A stretch of DNA of 64,000 nt from Paenibacillus sp. FSL R5-0345 (GTDB lineage Bacteria > Bacillota > Bacilli > Paenibacillales > Paenibacillaceae), in the NCBI RefSeq assembly GCF_000758585.1, contig NZ_CP009281.1, positions 5,704,001-5,768,000 of the forward strand. The letters run 5' to 3'. The notes below the pieces were generated by a model. It saw only the letters and a program-made list of their open reading frames with translations, was not told the DNA's origin and ran no database searches. Every line of letters begins with the position of its first letter. The stretch's first letter is position 1. The translations under genes and the position numbers were made by a program. This document shows positions 25,823-34,553 of the stretch, piece by piece.

Positions 25823-26557
25823 TCAGAGCTCTTCCTTCCATTCAACCAAATGGGGCTGCTCATCTAGAATGGACTGGTATTGCTCCAGACTCCCCCAACG
25901 CCCTTCTGGATCAAGCTCCAGATAACGCGAATATTTACGATGAAGCTCTTCCGGCGAAACAGCCCACCCATAATGCTTCACACGTAATTCGGCAAGAAAG
26001 CCCGGCAATACAGAGTAGGAAAGCGGGAGCCTAGGCACATGATGATCCATTTTAGGGAAAAAGTAATGAAAATTCGGCAAATATCGGACAAGTGTACGAG
26101 TATGCTTCGTATGGATATTCCAATGTTCATCTTCACGATAATGGGTGGTGCCCCCCCAGAAATCAAATAGCCGGAAAGATACCCAGTCATACACATCCTG
26201 ATCAATCAGCCGTCTCATCTCCCGTTTGGCTGCCTCTTCATAGAATTCATCAGCGTCCACAGACAGGAGCCAATCCGGATTCGTAGATACTGCCAAATTC
26301 CATAACGTCTGCCTTAACTGCCACTCACGATTAAATAAGGAGGTTTCCAGTGTCACAAGCTTCGTAACCTTGGCAAAAGAACGACAAAGCTGTGCTGTAT
26401 TATCTGTACTTCCATCATCTACAATCACAATATCATCCACGAACTCGCTTAGTTCTTCAAGCACCTGCTCCAGATATCTGCCTGCTTCATTTCGAACCTG
26501 CATCATAGCCGTCAAGCGGTTACCTGCTGTTTTGCGGAGAGGCCATCTATGACTCAT
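25823..26557 (-). CDS. Family 2 glycosyltransferase
   Basis: A 244-residue GT-A enzyme without TPRs: LTAMMQVRNEAGRYLEQVLE, IVDDGSTDNT (45-54), NREWQLRQTLWNLA and LSVDADEFYE with DADE at 101-104, then SFRLFDFWGG and HHVPRLP. The ATG at 26555-26557 overlaps the upstream stop (ATGA), with AAGGAG nine bases before it. Last gene of a three-gene operon. The WGG/HHVP region differs from the TPR-bearing enzymes across the junction, so donor or acceptor specificity is probably different. Confidence 0.87.
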   Translation of the reverse strand: MSHRWPLRKTAGNRLTAMMQVRNEAGRYLEQVLEELSEFVDDIVIVDDGSTDNTAQLCRSFAKVTKLVTLETSLFNREWQLRQTLWNLAVSTNPDWLLSVDADEFYEEAAKREMRRLIDQDVYDWVSFRLFDFWGGTTHYREDEHWNIHTKHTRTLVRYLPNFHYFFPKMDHHVPRLPLSYSVLPGFLAELRVKHYGWAVSPEELHRKYSRYLELDPEGRWGSLEQYQSILDEQPHLVEWKEEL

Positions 26558-27756
26558 CCCTCCACTCTCCTTTTCAATCGTCTTATAGCCTCTTCTAGAT
26601 CCGCCATCTCTGATAACAGCGGCCATGCCTGATTGTCTTGCCCTGCCGCATTCAAGAAGCTGCGTATAGCCTCATGTCTTCTGCCATGTAGCAAGTGTAT
26701 TGTGCCATCTATAACCCCATCAACACTTCCCTCTAATTCTTGCTGAAGCTCTAGTGCTTTTTCCCATTGGAAGGTCCGAATATAATTTCGAATCAATAAC
26801 AGCTTTGCCTCTGAGGTAGGAAGCGAGCTTAAAATCCGTATTGCCGCAGCCTCATCCTCATTCAAGCGGAACAGCTCTGCTCGAACAAGTTCGTACTGCC
26901 CAGAGTGAAGCCAGCCCAGCAGCCTTTCCGCCTCCAGCTTCTCCTCAGCAGTAAACGCAGTAATCGTGTACTGTTGAACGGCTGTTTCCAAATCCCCCGT
27001 CTTACCCTCTATAGCCGAAAAAAAACGGAAATGCGAATGAAGACAATCTAAATATTCATATAACACCATGAGCTCAAAGGACTGCGCCAGATAACGGTTA
27101 GCTGCGGCATCCCCCAACAAGTAGAGATAGGAAGCTGCCAAGTAATGTACAACAGGTTGACTGGGTAACTTAGCACACATGGAAATGTAATAGTCCGCCC
27201 GCAACTCAAGCTGCATAGTAATCCAATCAGCAGATGACATAGATGAATCCTGCCACAAGTTCACTATGGCCTTCCTCCACAGCACCTCATAATCCGTGAG
27301 AAAATACAGCCGATCTCCCTGAAAGGTAACTCCGTAGGATTCCTGTTGATCCCCGCCGAGATAGATTACACCTTCCCTGCGTAGGCTCTGCTCTAGATAT
27401 ATTCGCTCGGATCGGGTGGCTGCAAGGTCGGCCTTTGCGCCTAGCAAACCGCTGTATTTTTCCCATAACCACTTATTTTCTTCTTCCGGACAACGTTCTA
27501 GCAGGGCCACTACATAGGCTGCCTGCAAGGAGAGAACCTCTGAAAGCCAATAAGGAGAAGAGACAAGAATCGTGTAATGCTTCATGTTCAGAGAATAAAT
27601 ATTTACAGCTGCAACTGCCTGGATCTGGCTATTAGTCTGCTGCTCAAGAGTCATCCGTCCAACAAAGCAGACCTCTTCCCGGTCGGGAAGAAGCTCTAGC
27701 AATCTTTTATATTCGTAATCCTCCCAAGAACCTCCGCTTAGAATTAGATATTTCAT
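26554..27756 (-). CDS. Unknown protein in the glycosyltransferase operon, helical repeats in C-terminal half
   Basis: A 400-residue cytoplasmic protein I cannot assign. It starts MKYLILSGGSWEDYEYKRLL, a beta-alpha opening like a nucleotide-binding or GT-B N-terminal fold, and has a middle part with GVTFQGDRLYFLTDYEVLWR. The second half looks helical and repeat-like (AAAIRILSSLPTSEAKLLLI, FQWEKALELQQELEG, LHGRRHEAIRSFLNAAG), consistent with TPR-type repeats. Both ends overlap neighbours by four bases (ATGA), so it is translated with the two glycosyltransferases and probably belongs to the same pathway, as an accessory or acceptor-binding factor or a divergent transferase. Confidence 0.7.
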   Translation of the reverse strand: MKYLILSGGSWEDYEYKRLLELLPDREEVCFVGRMTLEQQTNSQIQAVAAVNIYSLNMKHYTILVSSPYWLSEVLSLQAAYVVALLERCPEEENKWLWEKYSGLLGAKADLAATRSERIYLEQSLRREGVIYLGGDQQESYGVTFQGDRLYFLTDYEVLWRKAIVNLWQDSSMSSADWITMQLELRADYYISMCAKLPSQPVVHYLAASYLYLLGDAAANRYLAQSFELMVLYEYLDCLHSHFRFFSAIEGKTGDLETAVQQYTITAFTAEEKLEAERLLGWLHSGQYELVRAELFRLNEDEAAAIRILSSLPTSEAKLLLIRNYIRTFQWEKALELQQELEGSVDGVIDGTIHLLHGRRHEAIRSFLNAAGQDNQAWPLLSEMADLEEAIRRLKRRVEG

Positions 27757-29207
27757 GGGTGTGCCTCCTTGGAATCGGACAAATCCCCAATATAGCCTGT
27801 TACCAGAGAGGCATTAGGGTGAAGCAGCAATTGACGGGAAGTAAACTTCCTATTGCTAATCATCCCTGGCACAATCCCTCCTTTGTAAGCAACACGTTCA
27901 AGTGGTAGAGTGAGCGCCGAATCTCCCCCTGCAAGCAAATGAACCCCAGCTTCCTCCATTTCAGTCGATAAACTTACGATCAGATCAGCGGAGCCTTGGG
28001 TTATGGCCTTCACCACCCGCTCAATATAACGTTTCTCATAATGGATAGAAGTGGACAAATACAGAATGATCTCACTCTCATATAATGCAGCTGCGTTCTT
28101 TAATGCCCGTAGCCATGCGTCCTCACCGCGAACTGTAATCACTACATCATGTTCACTAGCCGGAAACTCAGGAGCAGCGTCCACCAAAGTGTCTCTGATC
28201 CAAATCCAGCGAATATGCTTGTAGCTCTGCTGCTCCCGTGCAGCTATCCATTGCTCCTTCAGCTCATCAAAATCCCAAGCTTCATCACCATACACTATGG
28301 CCGTTACCAAAGGAGAAGCTAAGGGTAGCCTGCCCAATGGTATAACCGGCTGAGGAATTTTTAAGGATTCAGCAGGCGGTACTAAATGTCCTTCGTTCTC
28401 TCCCCCGCTTTCAAGTGCCCATTTCTTGTAGTATGTCTGCCAGCCATCCGTCTGTTTAGATTCGTCCTTATTTCTCAGGTATCTATCCAGTGACTGAATA
28501 GCATGAACATACACAGCTTCACTCAGAGCCAGTTTCGCTCCAATCTGCCGCGCTCTAAGACACCAGTCAGCTATCATGAGATGCCGCGCTTGAAGCGAAG
28601 TGTCAAAGCCGCCAATTCGCTGAATCAATTCCTTAGTGAATAGAAGACAAGATCCGGTTAGCACTTCCATCTCGCGCCATTCTCCTTGATACCGCCCAAG
28701 ACTGTAGCTTACATGCTCGGCAAATTCATGATGAGTACCAAAGTGAAGCCGTTTCTTCCCTTCCCCCCTCTCGGTAGAAGAACGCGGGGCAATGACTCTA
28801 ACAGAAGCATCATCAAAGTGAGTCCACAGTAACTCACTTAACCAGCCCGGAGATACCATTATCGAATCTTCAACCAGAACAGCAAAATCGGTCTCGATAT
28901 GGGCCAGAGCTAGGTTAGGCATATACTCCTCCTTCTCATAGGGTAGGAAGATCACTGGCTCCTCCGGTGAGAACTGTCCTGCTAATACCTCCATGGGGAA
29001 ATCGGGGGTCATTGAAACAGCAATAATACGCACATCGGCTCCTGAATGAAGCAGCAGCAAGGGCAAACAGACCGTGGCACATTCCATACGGCTAAGCTCA
29101 ACTACAATAGAAATCCCGTCATGACTAGGCAAGGGGAGAAGTCCGGCACGTTCTAGGAAACCATATCTCCCCGCCAAGCGTTCCACATTCAGCGATTCAT
29201 GTGACAT
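27753..29207 (-). CDS. Glycosyltransferase family 2-like protein, two GT-A-like segments
   Basis: A 484-residue protein, first gene of the minus-strand operon. The first half carries GT2-like features: DGISIVVELSRMECATVCLP, LAHIETDFAVLVEDSIMVSP, and the rhamnosyltransferase-like block TGSCLLFTKELIQRIGGFD followed by ADWCLRARQIG. The second half (about 290-484) starts again with a strand-helix pattern (LVTAIVYGDEAWDFDELKEQ, YESEIILYLSTSIHYEKRYI) and may be a second, degenerate GT-A domain. Neither half has a clean DxD; VEDS may take that place in the first. The ATG is at 29205-29207; a perfect CATANNNTA box lies 40 bases upstream, and yunB ends 69 bases upstream on the same strand. Confidence 0.75.
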   Translation of the reverse strand: MSHESLNVERLAGRYGFLERAGLLPLPSHDGISIVVELSRMECATVCLPLLLLHSGADVRIIAVSMTPDFPMEVLAGQFSPEEPVIFLPYEKEEYMPNLALAHIETDFAVLVEDSIMVSPGWLSELLWTHFDDASVRVIAPRSSTERGEGKKRLHFGTHHEFAEHVSYSLGRYQGEWREMEVLTGSCLLFTKELIQRIGGFDTSLQARHLMIADWCLRARQIGAKLALSEAVYVHAIQSLDRYLRNKDESKQTDGWQTYYKKWALESGGENEGHLVPPAESLKIPQPVIPLGRLPLASPLVTAIVYGDEAWDFDELKEQWIAAREQQSYKHIRWIWIRDTLVDAAPEFPASEHDVVITVRGEDAWLRALKNAAALYESEIILYLSTSIHYEKRYIERVVKAITQGSADLIVSLSTEMEEAGVHLLAGGDSALTLPLERVAYKGGIVPGMISNRKFTSRQLLLHPNASLVTGYIGDLSDSKEAHP

Positions 29208-29246
29208 CAGGACTCACACTCCATTTTTTTAAAGCTGCTCTACCTA

Positions 29247-29255
29247 TAGTCTATG
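29247..29255 (-). promoter_or_regulatory. Sigma-K-like -10 element before the minus-strand glycosyltransferase operon
   Basis: On the minus strand CATAGACTA matches CATANNNTA exactly, 40 bases before the start codon. The AC expected 16-17 bases further upstream is not clearly placed. It suggests, but does not prove, late mother-cell expression. Confidence 0.35.
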
Positions 29256-29276
29256 AGCCGTGAAGTATGATATCCC

Positions 29277-30359
29277 TTAATTCCCTGCATTTACACCTTT
29301 GTCGCCTTCTTCTGTATGAGTTGCACCCGTATTCGAGGAATTGGATGAAGCTGGCGATGGATTGCTATTCTCTTTACTATTCCCAGTGGCATCCTTGCTC
29401 TGATCTGATACTCCATTTTTATCTCCGCTTACAGAAGGTGCGGGAATAGCAATTCCCGGGGCACTGCTGCCATTAGCTCCGACTGGCTGACCCTGATTAT
29501 CGTAGTAATACATTGGCACGTCTCCGACGACCATCAGATAAGACACAGGAATTTCCGTATCCACCACTTGGGGTTCCATATCAAAAGGAATAACCACCGC
29601 GACCTCCGTAACAATATGGATATAGACCTCGACTAAAATCATATTGATTCCGGCATTTTGCTGGCGAGTGCTGAGTTCAACCTTCACAGCACCTTGCGGT
29701 TCAATCTTGATCGGGATATCAGGTCCATAAGAGGCGATGAGAGGACTACCTAGTGCCTGACCGAGCGGAATATATTCTGTCTGATTATGCAAATCCTGCA
29801 ACGTGGTCTGGATTACCTCTGCCGCTTGCGAAGTAATACGCATATGCTCCGCATAGTTCAGCATAAAGCCTGATATTTTCCCGTTCTTATCGGTCTTCCA
29901 ATCAATCAGTTCCTCCGCATTTCCTCCATTCGCTACTTGTGAAGTAATCGCCTTATTTATCGACTCTGTTGCGATTTGCTTCACACGAATTTGCGCTAAA
30001 TGCAAGATAGGTGGCTTCATGTGCAGTTCCACGTATCGCAGTGCTTGTAGCACAAGCACAATCAATACCAAGGATGCAATCAACCAAAATTTGCGCCGGC
30101 TTCTTGGCTTACGCGTGTTTCCACCAGAAACGGTCATCTTTCTCTCTGACCTACTGGACGATCTCATATGACTTCTACTTCGTTTAGCTTCAAAGCGTGA
30201 ACTCTGTGGTCTTGCCGCTGCCCTACTAGGTTTTGACTTGAACGCGGAGCTTCTTCCAGAGAACCTCGGCGCCCCGCCCCCATTTATTTTTGGCAGCCGA
30301 AGCTGACCTAGATCAGGTAATCTTAGCCCTCGGTTCCCCCATTTTCTTAATCTCCCCAT
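29277..30359 (-). CDS. yunB: Sporulation protein YunB
   Basis: A 360-residue membrane-anchored protein. An Arg/Ser-rich cytoplasmic N-terminus (about 90 residues) precedes one transmembrane span (FWLIASLVLIVLVLQALRYV) and the conserved YunB body: ILHLAQIRVKQIATESINKA, GFMLNYAEHMRI, PLGQALGSPLIASYGPDIPI, INMILVEVYIHIVTEVAVVI and PVSYLMVVGDVPMYY. In B. subtilis yunB is a sigma-E gene needed for proper sporulation and sits beside lytH. The C-terminal 80 residues (Ser/Asn/Gly-rich) look disordered and are longer than usual. ATG at 30357-30359 is preferred to the GTG at 30377 because GGGAGGG lies between them. Confidence 0.9.
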   Translation of the reverse strand: MGRLRKWGNRGLRLPDLGQLRLPKINGGGAPRFSGRSSAFKSKPSRAAARPQSSRFEAKRSRSHMRSSSRSERKMTVSGGNTRKPRSRRKFWLIASLVLIVLVLQALRYVELHMKPPILHLAQIRVKQIATESINKAITSQVANGGNAEELIDWKTDKNGKISGFMLNYAEHMRITSQAAEVIQTTLQDLHNQTEYIPLGQALGSPLIASYGPDIPIKIEPQGAVKVELSTRQQNAGINMILVEVYIHIVTEVAVVIPFDMEPQVVDTEIPVSYLMVVGDVPMYYYDNQGQPVGANGSSAPGIAIPAPSVSGDKNGVSDQSKDATGNSKENSNPSPASSNSSNTGATHTEEGDKGVNAGN

Positions 30360-30431
30360 TGCGATAGTCCCTCCCACCTTACGTAGAGGTCAAGCCACCT
30401 CCACTTAGTTTAAGGTATTCGGAAAGAAGAC

Positions 30432-30481
30432 AAAAAAGAAGAACGTTCCCTCCGGCGGACAATGCCAAAGAAACGTTCTTC
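30432..30481 (-). terminator. Terminator of the TVP38-family gene
   Basis: GAAGAACGTT pairs exactly with AACGTTCTTC; on the minus strand the stem is followed by CTTTTTTG. Located 32 bases after the stop. Confidence 0.85.
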
Positions 30482-30512
30482 GTTCATTTGAAGATAAATT
30501 GAACATATAAAA

Positions 30513-31124
30513 TTAGTGCATTCTACTCCGCTTATCTTCCTGCAGATGATCCCAGTGCCGCCGTACAAAGATACCGATTAGAACAGCGATAAACACGGCA
30601 TACCAAGTAAGATAACCGTTCCATTCTTCCCTAGGGACAATTAAGCTTGATCCAATCGTACCGAATAGCCAAATGTAAGACAGATTTCCAAGCACTGTTC
30701 CCCAAATAAAAGATGATGCTTTAATCGGTGAAACAGCCGACATAAAATTGATCACATTGTTCGGAATAATGGGAATCGTACGTAGAAGCACCAAAGTCCA
30801 GATTCCATAACGATCCAAGTACCGTTGCCATTTGTCATAACGTTTCAGCTTAGATCTCCATTTTCGATCAAACCAATTGTACAGGTAACGCCGAATAAGG
30901 AAGTACATCAGTATACCACCTAAGTTACAAGCCAGCCAACTGATTAACATGCCTCCAACAACGTTAAAGACAGACACATGGAGGACAATCAAAATTACGA
31001 ATGGAAAGAATCCTAATATACTCTGCAAAAGCGCCAACGGAACCGTCACAAATAAAATAGAGGGTCCACTAAGGCCAAGTGTTTGCAACAGCCAATCTAT
31101 CCAGGTATTTATGGTCTCTGTCAT
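30513..31124 (-). CDS. TVP38/TMEM64 (DedA-superfamily) membrane protein
   Basis: A 203-residue integral membrane protein with about five hydrophobic spans. The VTT/SNARE-associated signature region is present: FNVVGGMLISWLACNLGGIL, then RYGIWTLVLLRTIPIIPNNV and INFMSAVSPIKASSFIWGTV. Members are implicated in lipid scrambling or transport across the membrane; the substrate here is unknown. Monocistronic, with its own terminator, and not evidently linked to neighbours. Confidence 0.87.
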   Translation of the reverse strand: MTETINTWIDWLLQTLGLSGPSILFVTVPLALLQSILGFFPFVILIVLHVSVFNVVGGMLISWLACNLGGILMYFLIRRYLYNWFDRKWRSKLKRYDKWQRYLDRYGIWTLVLLRTIPIIPNNVINFMSAVSPIKASSFIWGTVLGNLSYIWLFGTIGSSLIVPREEWNGYLTWYAVFIAVLIGIFVRRHWDHLQEDKRSRMH

Positions 31125-31245
31125 GAAGCAGTCTCCTCTCTTGACTCCTTGCAGCAGCTGCCTCCTGATTTACTTCGCTAAAGCATAAGTGTAAGCATTA
31201 AAATATAAGAAAAATATATATATTACTTTCCTTATATTCTCAAGA

Positions 31246-31269
31246 AAAACACCCCTTCCGGGGTGTTTT
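31246..31269. terminator. Terminator of the opuA operon
   Basis: AAAACACCCC, TTCC loop, GGGGTGTTTT: a perfect 10-bp stem with A and T flanks that works in both directions; about 110 bases after the last gene of the minus-strand operon. Confidence 0.85.
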
Positions 31270-31379
31270 ATTGAATGAGTTTGCTTATGAAGTGCATTTG
31301 TAAAGAACAGTGGTTAGCGTACAAGTTACACTTTTGTAATCCATTGATTCTTCACATCATACCACAGAATTCTATCTAC

Positions 31380-32249
31380 TTACAATTCCACACCTTGAAT
31401 CCATGCATTCACTTTATCTGGGTTGTTCTCCACCCAAGTCTTAGCAGCTTCCTCTGGTGACTTTCCGCCTTGTACCTCAACCATTACTTTTGCCATATCT
31501 TCAGCAGTCCACTCGAATTGATCCAAGAACTTATAGACATTCGGCATGTCATCTTTCAGACCTTGGCGAACCATCGTATGAATTTGCTCATCCGCACCAT
31601 ATACGCCTTTTGGATCTTCCAGATATTTCAGATCCATATTGGCGAACATCCAGTGTGGGGTCCAACCCGTTACAACAATAGGCTCGTTATTGTCATAGGC
31701 TTTTTGTAGCTCCTGAGCCATCGCTGCAGATGAACTTTCTAGGAGCGTGTAATCACTAAGACCATATTCCGCTATGGCCTTTTCAGTTGTCGTCATAATA
31801 CCCGCACCCGGCTCAATCCCAATAATTCGATTGTTCAGTTTACCTGCCAGCTCACTGTTCTTCAAGTCTTCAATAGAATTGATATCCATGTACGCCGGAA
31901 CAGCCAAACCCACTTTAGTGCCGTTCAAATTAGCACCTAAATCTTCGATTTTCGAACCATACTTCTCTAAATATGCTGCATGTGTGCTTGGTAGCCAAGC
32001 AGCAACCATCGCATCCGCACTACCGTCAGCAACCCCTGCCCACATTGGGCCAGCATCCACCTGCAGCATTTCAACAGTAGCTCCAAGCTTAGTTTCAAGT
32101 ACTTCTTTCACTACATAAGTACTTGCGATTTCTGAATCCCATGCCACATAAGCCAGTTTTACCTTCTCTTTACTAGTGGATGAACATCCAGCAATAACAG
32201 TGATCATCATGACCACTAACAGGAATATACCTATATTTTTTTTCTTCAT
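31380..32249 (-). CDS. opuAC: Glycine betaine-binding lipoprotein
   Basis: A 289-residue extracellular substrate-binding lipoprotein of the glycine betaine/proline ABC type. The lipobox VIAGC is at residues 17-21, then KVKLAYVAWDSEIASTYVVK. Aromatic-cage candidates occur in VAWDSE, DAGPMWAGVADGSADAMVAA, WLPSTH and VTGWTPHWMFANMDLKYLED; the last is the conserved family block. It delivers osmoprotectant to the OpuAA/OpuAB transporter encoded just upstream. The ribosome site (AGGGG about 14 bases upstream) is poorly spaced. Third gene of the operon, 15 bases after opuAB. Confidence 0.93.
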   Translation of the reverse strand: MKKKNIGIFLLVVMMITVIAGCSSTSKEKVKLAYVAWDSEIASTYVVKEVLETKLGATVEMLQVDAGPMWAGVADGSADAMVAAWLPSTHAAYLEKYGSKIEDLGANLNGTKVGLAVPAYMDINSIEDLKNSELAGKLNNRIIGIEPGAGIMTTTEKAIAEYGLSDYTLLESSSAAMAQELQKAYDNNEPIVVTGWTPHWMFANMDLKYLEDPKGVYGADEQIHTMVRQGLKDDMPNVYKFLDQFEWTAEDMAKVMVEVQGGKSPEEAAKTWVENNPDKVNAWIQGVEL

Positions 32250-32264
32250 ATTTATTCAAAACCC

Positions 32265-33098
32265 CTATCTCTGTTTTGGTTTTAGTGCGTTTTGCGTTAA
32301 GCGGTCGAGTAGAATAGCTATAATAACGATAGCAATCCCCGCCTCGAACCCATCTCCTGTCTTAGCCTGCGATACCGCACGGTATACATAAGCACCTACA
32401 CCTTGCGCACCAATCATAGATGAGATGACAACCATCGAGAGTGACAACATAATCGTCTGATTGACACCTGCCATAATCGTTGGCAGCGCGATCGGCAGCT
32501 GCAATTTAACCAGTTTCTGAGTAGGTGTTGAACCGAAAGCATCCGCTGCTTCTACTAGCTCCTCTGAAACCTGACGAATACCGAGATTGGTTAAACGAAT
32601 TGTCGGTGGGATCGCAAAGATGATCGATGCAATTACACCTGGAACTACGCCAAGCGAGAAAAACGATACCGCTGGTAATAAATACACAAACGCCGGCATC
32701 GTCTGCATAAAGTCCAAAATTGGCGTAACTGTGTTTCTAACTGCATTCCGCTGCGCACATAAAATACCAATCGGTACGCCAATCAACACAGCCAATATCG
32801 AGGCGGTTAGAACAAGGGCTAAAGACTGCATCGATGGTCCCCATAATCCGAGATTATCGATTAAGAGCAGTCCAATTACCGCAAATAAAGCCATGCGCCA
32901 TTTCCCAATCCAATAAGACAACGCTGCAATAAGTACGATAAGCACTAATGCAGGCAGGAACGTGAGCGCACCTTCAATCGCAGAAACCATCCCGCCAATA
33001 ATCGTAGCGATAAAATCGAACAAGGGACCGCAATACGTCGTTAGCCAGTTTTCCAACCACTCGAGTGCCTTTCCTAAAGGCAGTTTTGGAATGTCCAT
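32265..33098 (-). CDS. opuAB: Glycine betaine ABC transporter permease
   Basis: A 277-residue inner-membrane permease with about seven spans. The BPD_transp_1 coupling region is clear (EELVEAADAFGSTPTQKLVK, then LQLPIALPTIMAGVNQTIML), as is the preceding FAIPPTIRLTNLGIRQV, characteristic of OpuAB/ProW. Its start codon overlaps the opuAA stop by one base (TAATG), which implies coupled translation. Forms the membrane channel for osmoprotectant uptake. Confidence 0.94.
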   Translation of the reverse strand: MDIPKLPLGKALEWLENWLTTYCGPLFDFIATIIGGMVSAIEGALTFLPALVLIVLIAALSYWIGKWRMALFAVIGLLLIDNLGLWGPSMQSLALVLTASILAVLIGVPIGILCAQRNAVRNTVTPILDFMQTMPAFVYLLPAVSFFSLGVVPGVIASIIFAIPPTIRLTNLGIRQVSEELVEAADAFGSTPTQKLVKLQLPIALPTIMAGVNQTIMLSLSMVVISSMIGAQGVGAYVYRAVSQAKTGDGFEAGIAIVIIAILLDRLTQNALKPKQR

Positions 33099-34294
33099 TA
33101 TGATCCTTCTCCTTCCGGTACCGCGTTACCCGCGAGTGCGGAAAGAACGGCTCCCTTAATCACAATGCCTTTTAATCTATCCGCTTCATCTACGACGGCT
33201 ACAGGTAAATGTGTTTCAGATATTAGCTCAAAGAAATCATTAAGCAGCGTTTCTGGATGTACACGAGGAATCTCCCGCCGCGTAACCTCTAAGATGGACT
33301 TATTATCTTTTAGTGCCTGTGCCGCATCCTCAGCTGTAATAACTCCCAGGAGCTTATTTTCTTTGTCTACCACATACAGGCTGAATATGCCGCTGTCTCG
33401 CATCAATTGAAGTGCTACACGAGGTCCGCGCTCAGGTCTAACCGTTTCCGGTTGCCGCATCACATGCGCTGCAGTCAACACCTTGGACAAGTCCACATCC
33501 TCCACGAAACGCTCTACATATTTATTGGCAGGTTGGATGAGAATCTCTTCCGGTGTACCAATCTGAACGATAACTCCGTCCTTCATCAGTGCAATCCGAT
33601 CACCAATCCGCAAAGCTTCGTCTAGATCATGAGTGATGAACACAATCGTCTTCTTCACTCTGGACTGCAATTCCAACAGCTCCTGCTGCATGTCTTTTCG
33701 AATAAGCGGATCCAGTGCACTAAATGCTTCATCCATGAGCAGGATATCAGGGTCATTAGCCAGTCCTCTAGCTAGTCCCACACGTTGCTGCATTCCTCCG
33801 CTAAGTTGATCCGGGCGATGATTCTCCCAGCCCTTCAGACCAACTAAATGCAATGCCTCCATGGCCCGTTCAGTTCTCTTCTTTTTATCTACGCCCTGAA
33901 CCTCAAGTCCGTATTCCGCATTCTCCAGTACCGTCCGATGTGGAAACAATGCGAACTTCTGAAACACCATGCCGATGTTCTTGCGCCGAAATTGACGCAG
34001 CTCCTCCGGGTTCATTTTAACGACGTCTTTTCCTTTAAAAAGAACTTGTCCCCCTGTAGGCTCAATCAAACGGTTCAACAAACGAACCAACGTTGACTTA
34101 CCGCTGCCGGACAACCCCATAATTACGAATATTTCTCCTTCTTCAATGCTGAATTCGGCTTTGTTGACTCCGACCGTCAACTTCAATTCCTGAGCGATCT
34201 TTTCCTTCGACCACCCTTGCTCTAATAATGGAATCGCCCGTCCCGCATCATGACCGAATACTTTGGTTAGCTTTTTCACCTCTATAATAGCCAT
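33098..34294 (-). CDS. opuAA: Glycine betaine ABC transporter ATPase with tandem CBS domains
   Basis: A 398-residue ATPase, first gene of opuA. Walker A GLSGSGKST (60-68), Q-loop FQKFALFPHRTVLENAEYGL, signature LSGGMQQRV, Walker B ILLMDEAFSALD and the switch His in FITHDLDEA are all intact. The C-terminal 120 residues are a CBS pair (MRDSGIFSLYVVDKENKLLG and ETHLPVAVVDEADRLKGIVI), which in OpuA of Lactococcus senses ionic strength and binds c-di-AMP. The ATG at 34292-34294 has GGAGGAC upstream. Divergent from a GbsR-like gene, so osmotic or choline-linked control is likely. Confidence 0.94.
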   Translation of the reverse strand: MAIIEVKKLTKVFGHDAGRAIPLLEQGWSKEKIAQELKLTVGVNKAEFSIEEGEIFVIMGLSGSGKSTLVRLLNRLIEPTGGQVLFKGKDVVKMNPEELRQFRRKNIGMVFQKFALFPHRTVLENAEYGLEVQGVDKKKRTERAMEALHLVGLKGWENHRPDQLSGGMQQRVGLARGLANDPDILLMDEAFSALDPLIRKDMQQELLELQSRVKKTIVFITHDLDEALRIGDRIALMKDGVIVQIGTPEEILIQPANKYVERFVEDVDLSKVLTAAHVMRQPETVRPERGPRVALQLMRDSGIFSLYVVDKENKLLGVITAEDAAQALKDNKSILEVTRREIPRVHPETLLNDFFELISETHLPVAVVDEADRLKGIVIKGAVLSALAGNAVPEGEGS

Positions 34295-34495
34295 GCTGTC
34301 CTCCTTCTCCCGAAGATATATCCGGGTTTAGTTCACTTATAGTAGTGTACCGGACTATTGAAAATTCATGCAAACACCATATTCGGATAAAATTTAGTGT
34401 ACAGTTTTAACTTTACGTACTTTACGTATAGCATACTCTGTTTTACACCAAATTCCTTTCTTCATGATTTCTTTACTTATGGAGGGGGATTTGAT

Positions 34496-34509
34496 TACAA
34501 TACATTGTA
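34496..34509. promoter_or_regulatory. Palindrome in the gbsR leader
   Basis: TACAAT-AC-ATTGTA: six-base inverted arms with a 2-base centre, 45 bases before the gbsR start. The first arm may double as the -10 box (TTTACT about 18 bases upstream). Candidate GbsR or self-regulatory site. Further up, TTTACGTA occurs twice in tandem near 34411-34428. Confidence 0.35.
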
Positions 34510-34553
34510 TAAGGTTGCAGCAGTCTATCGACCTATTCCTCAGGAGGGACATC

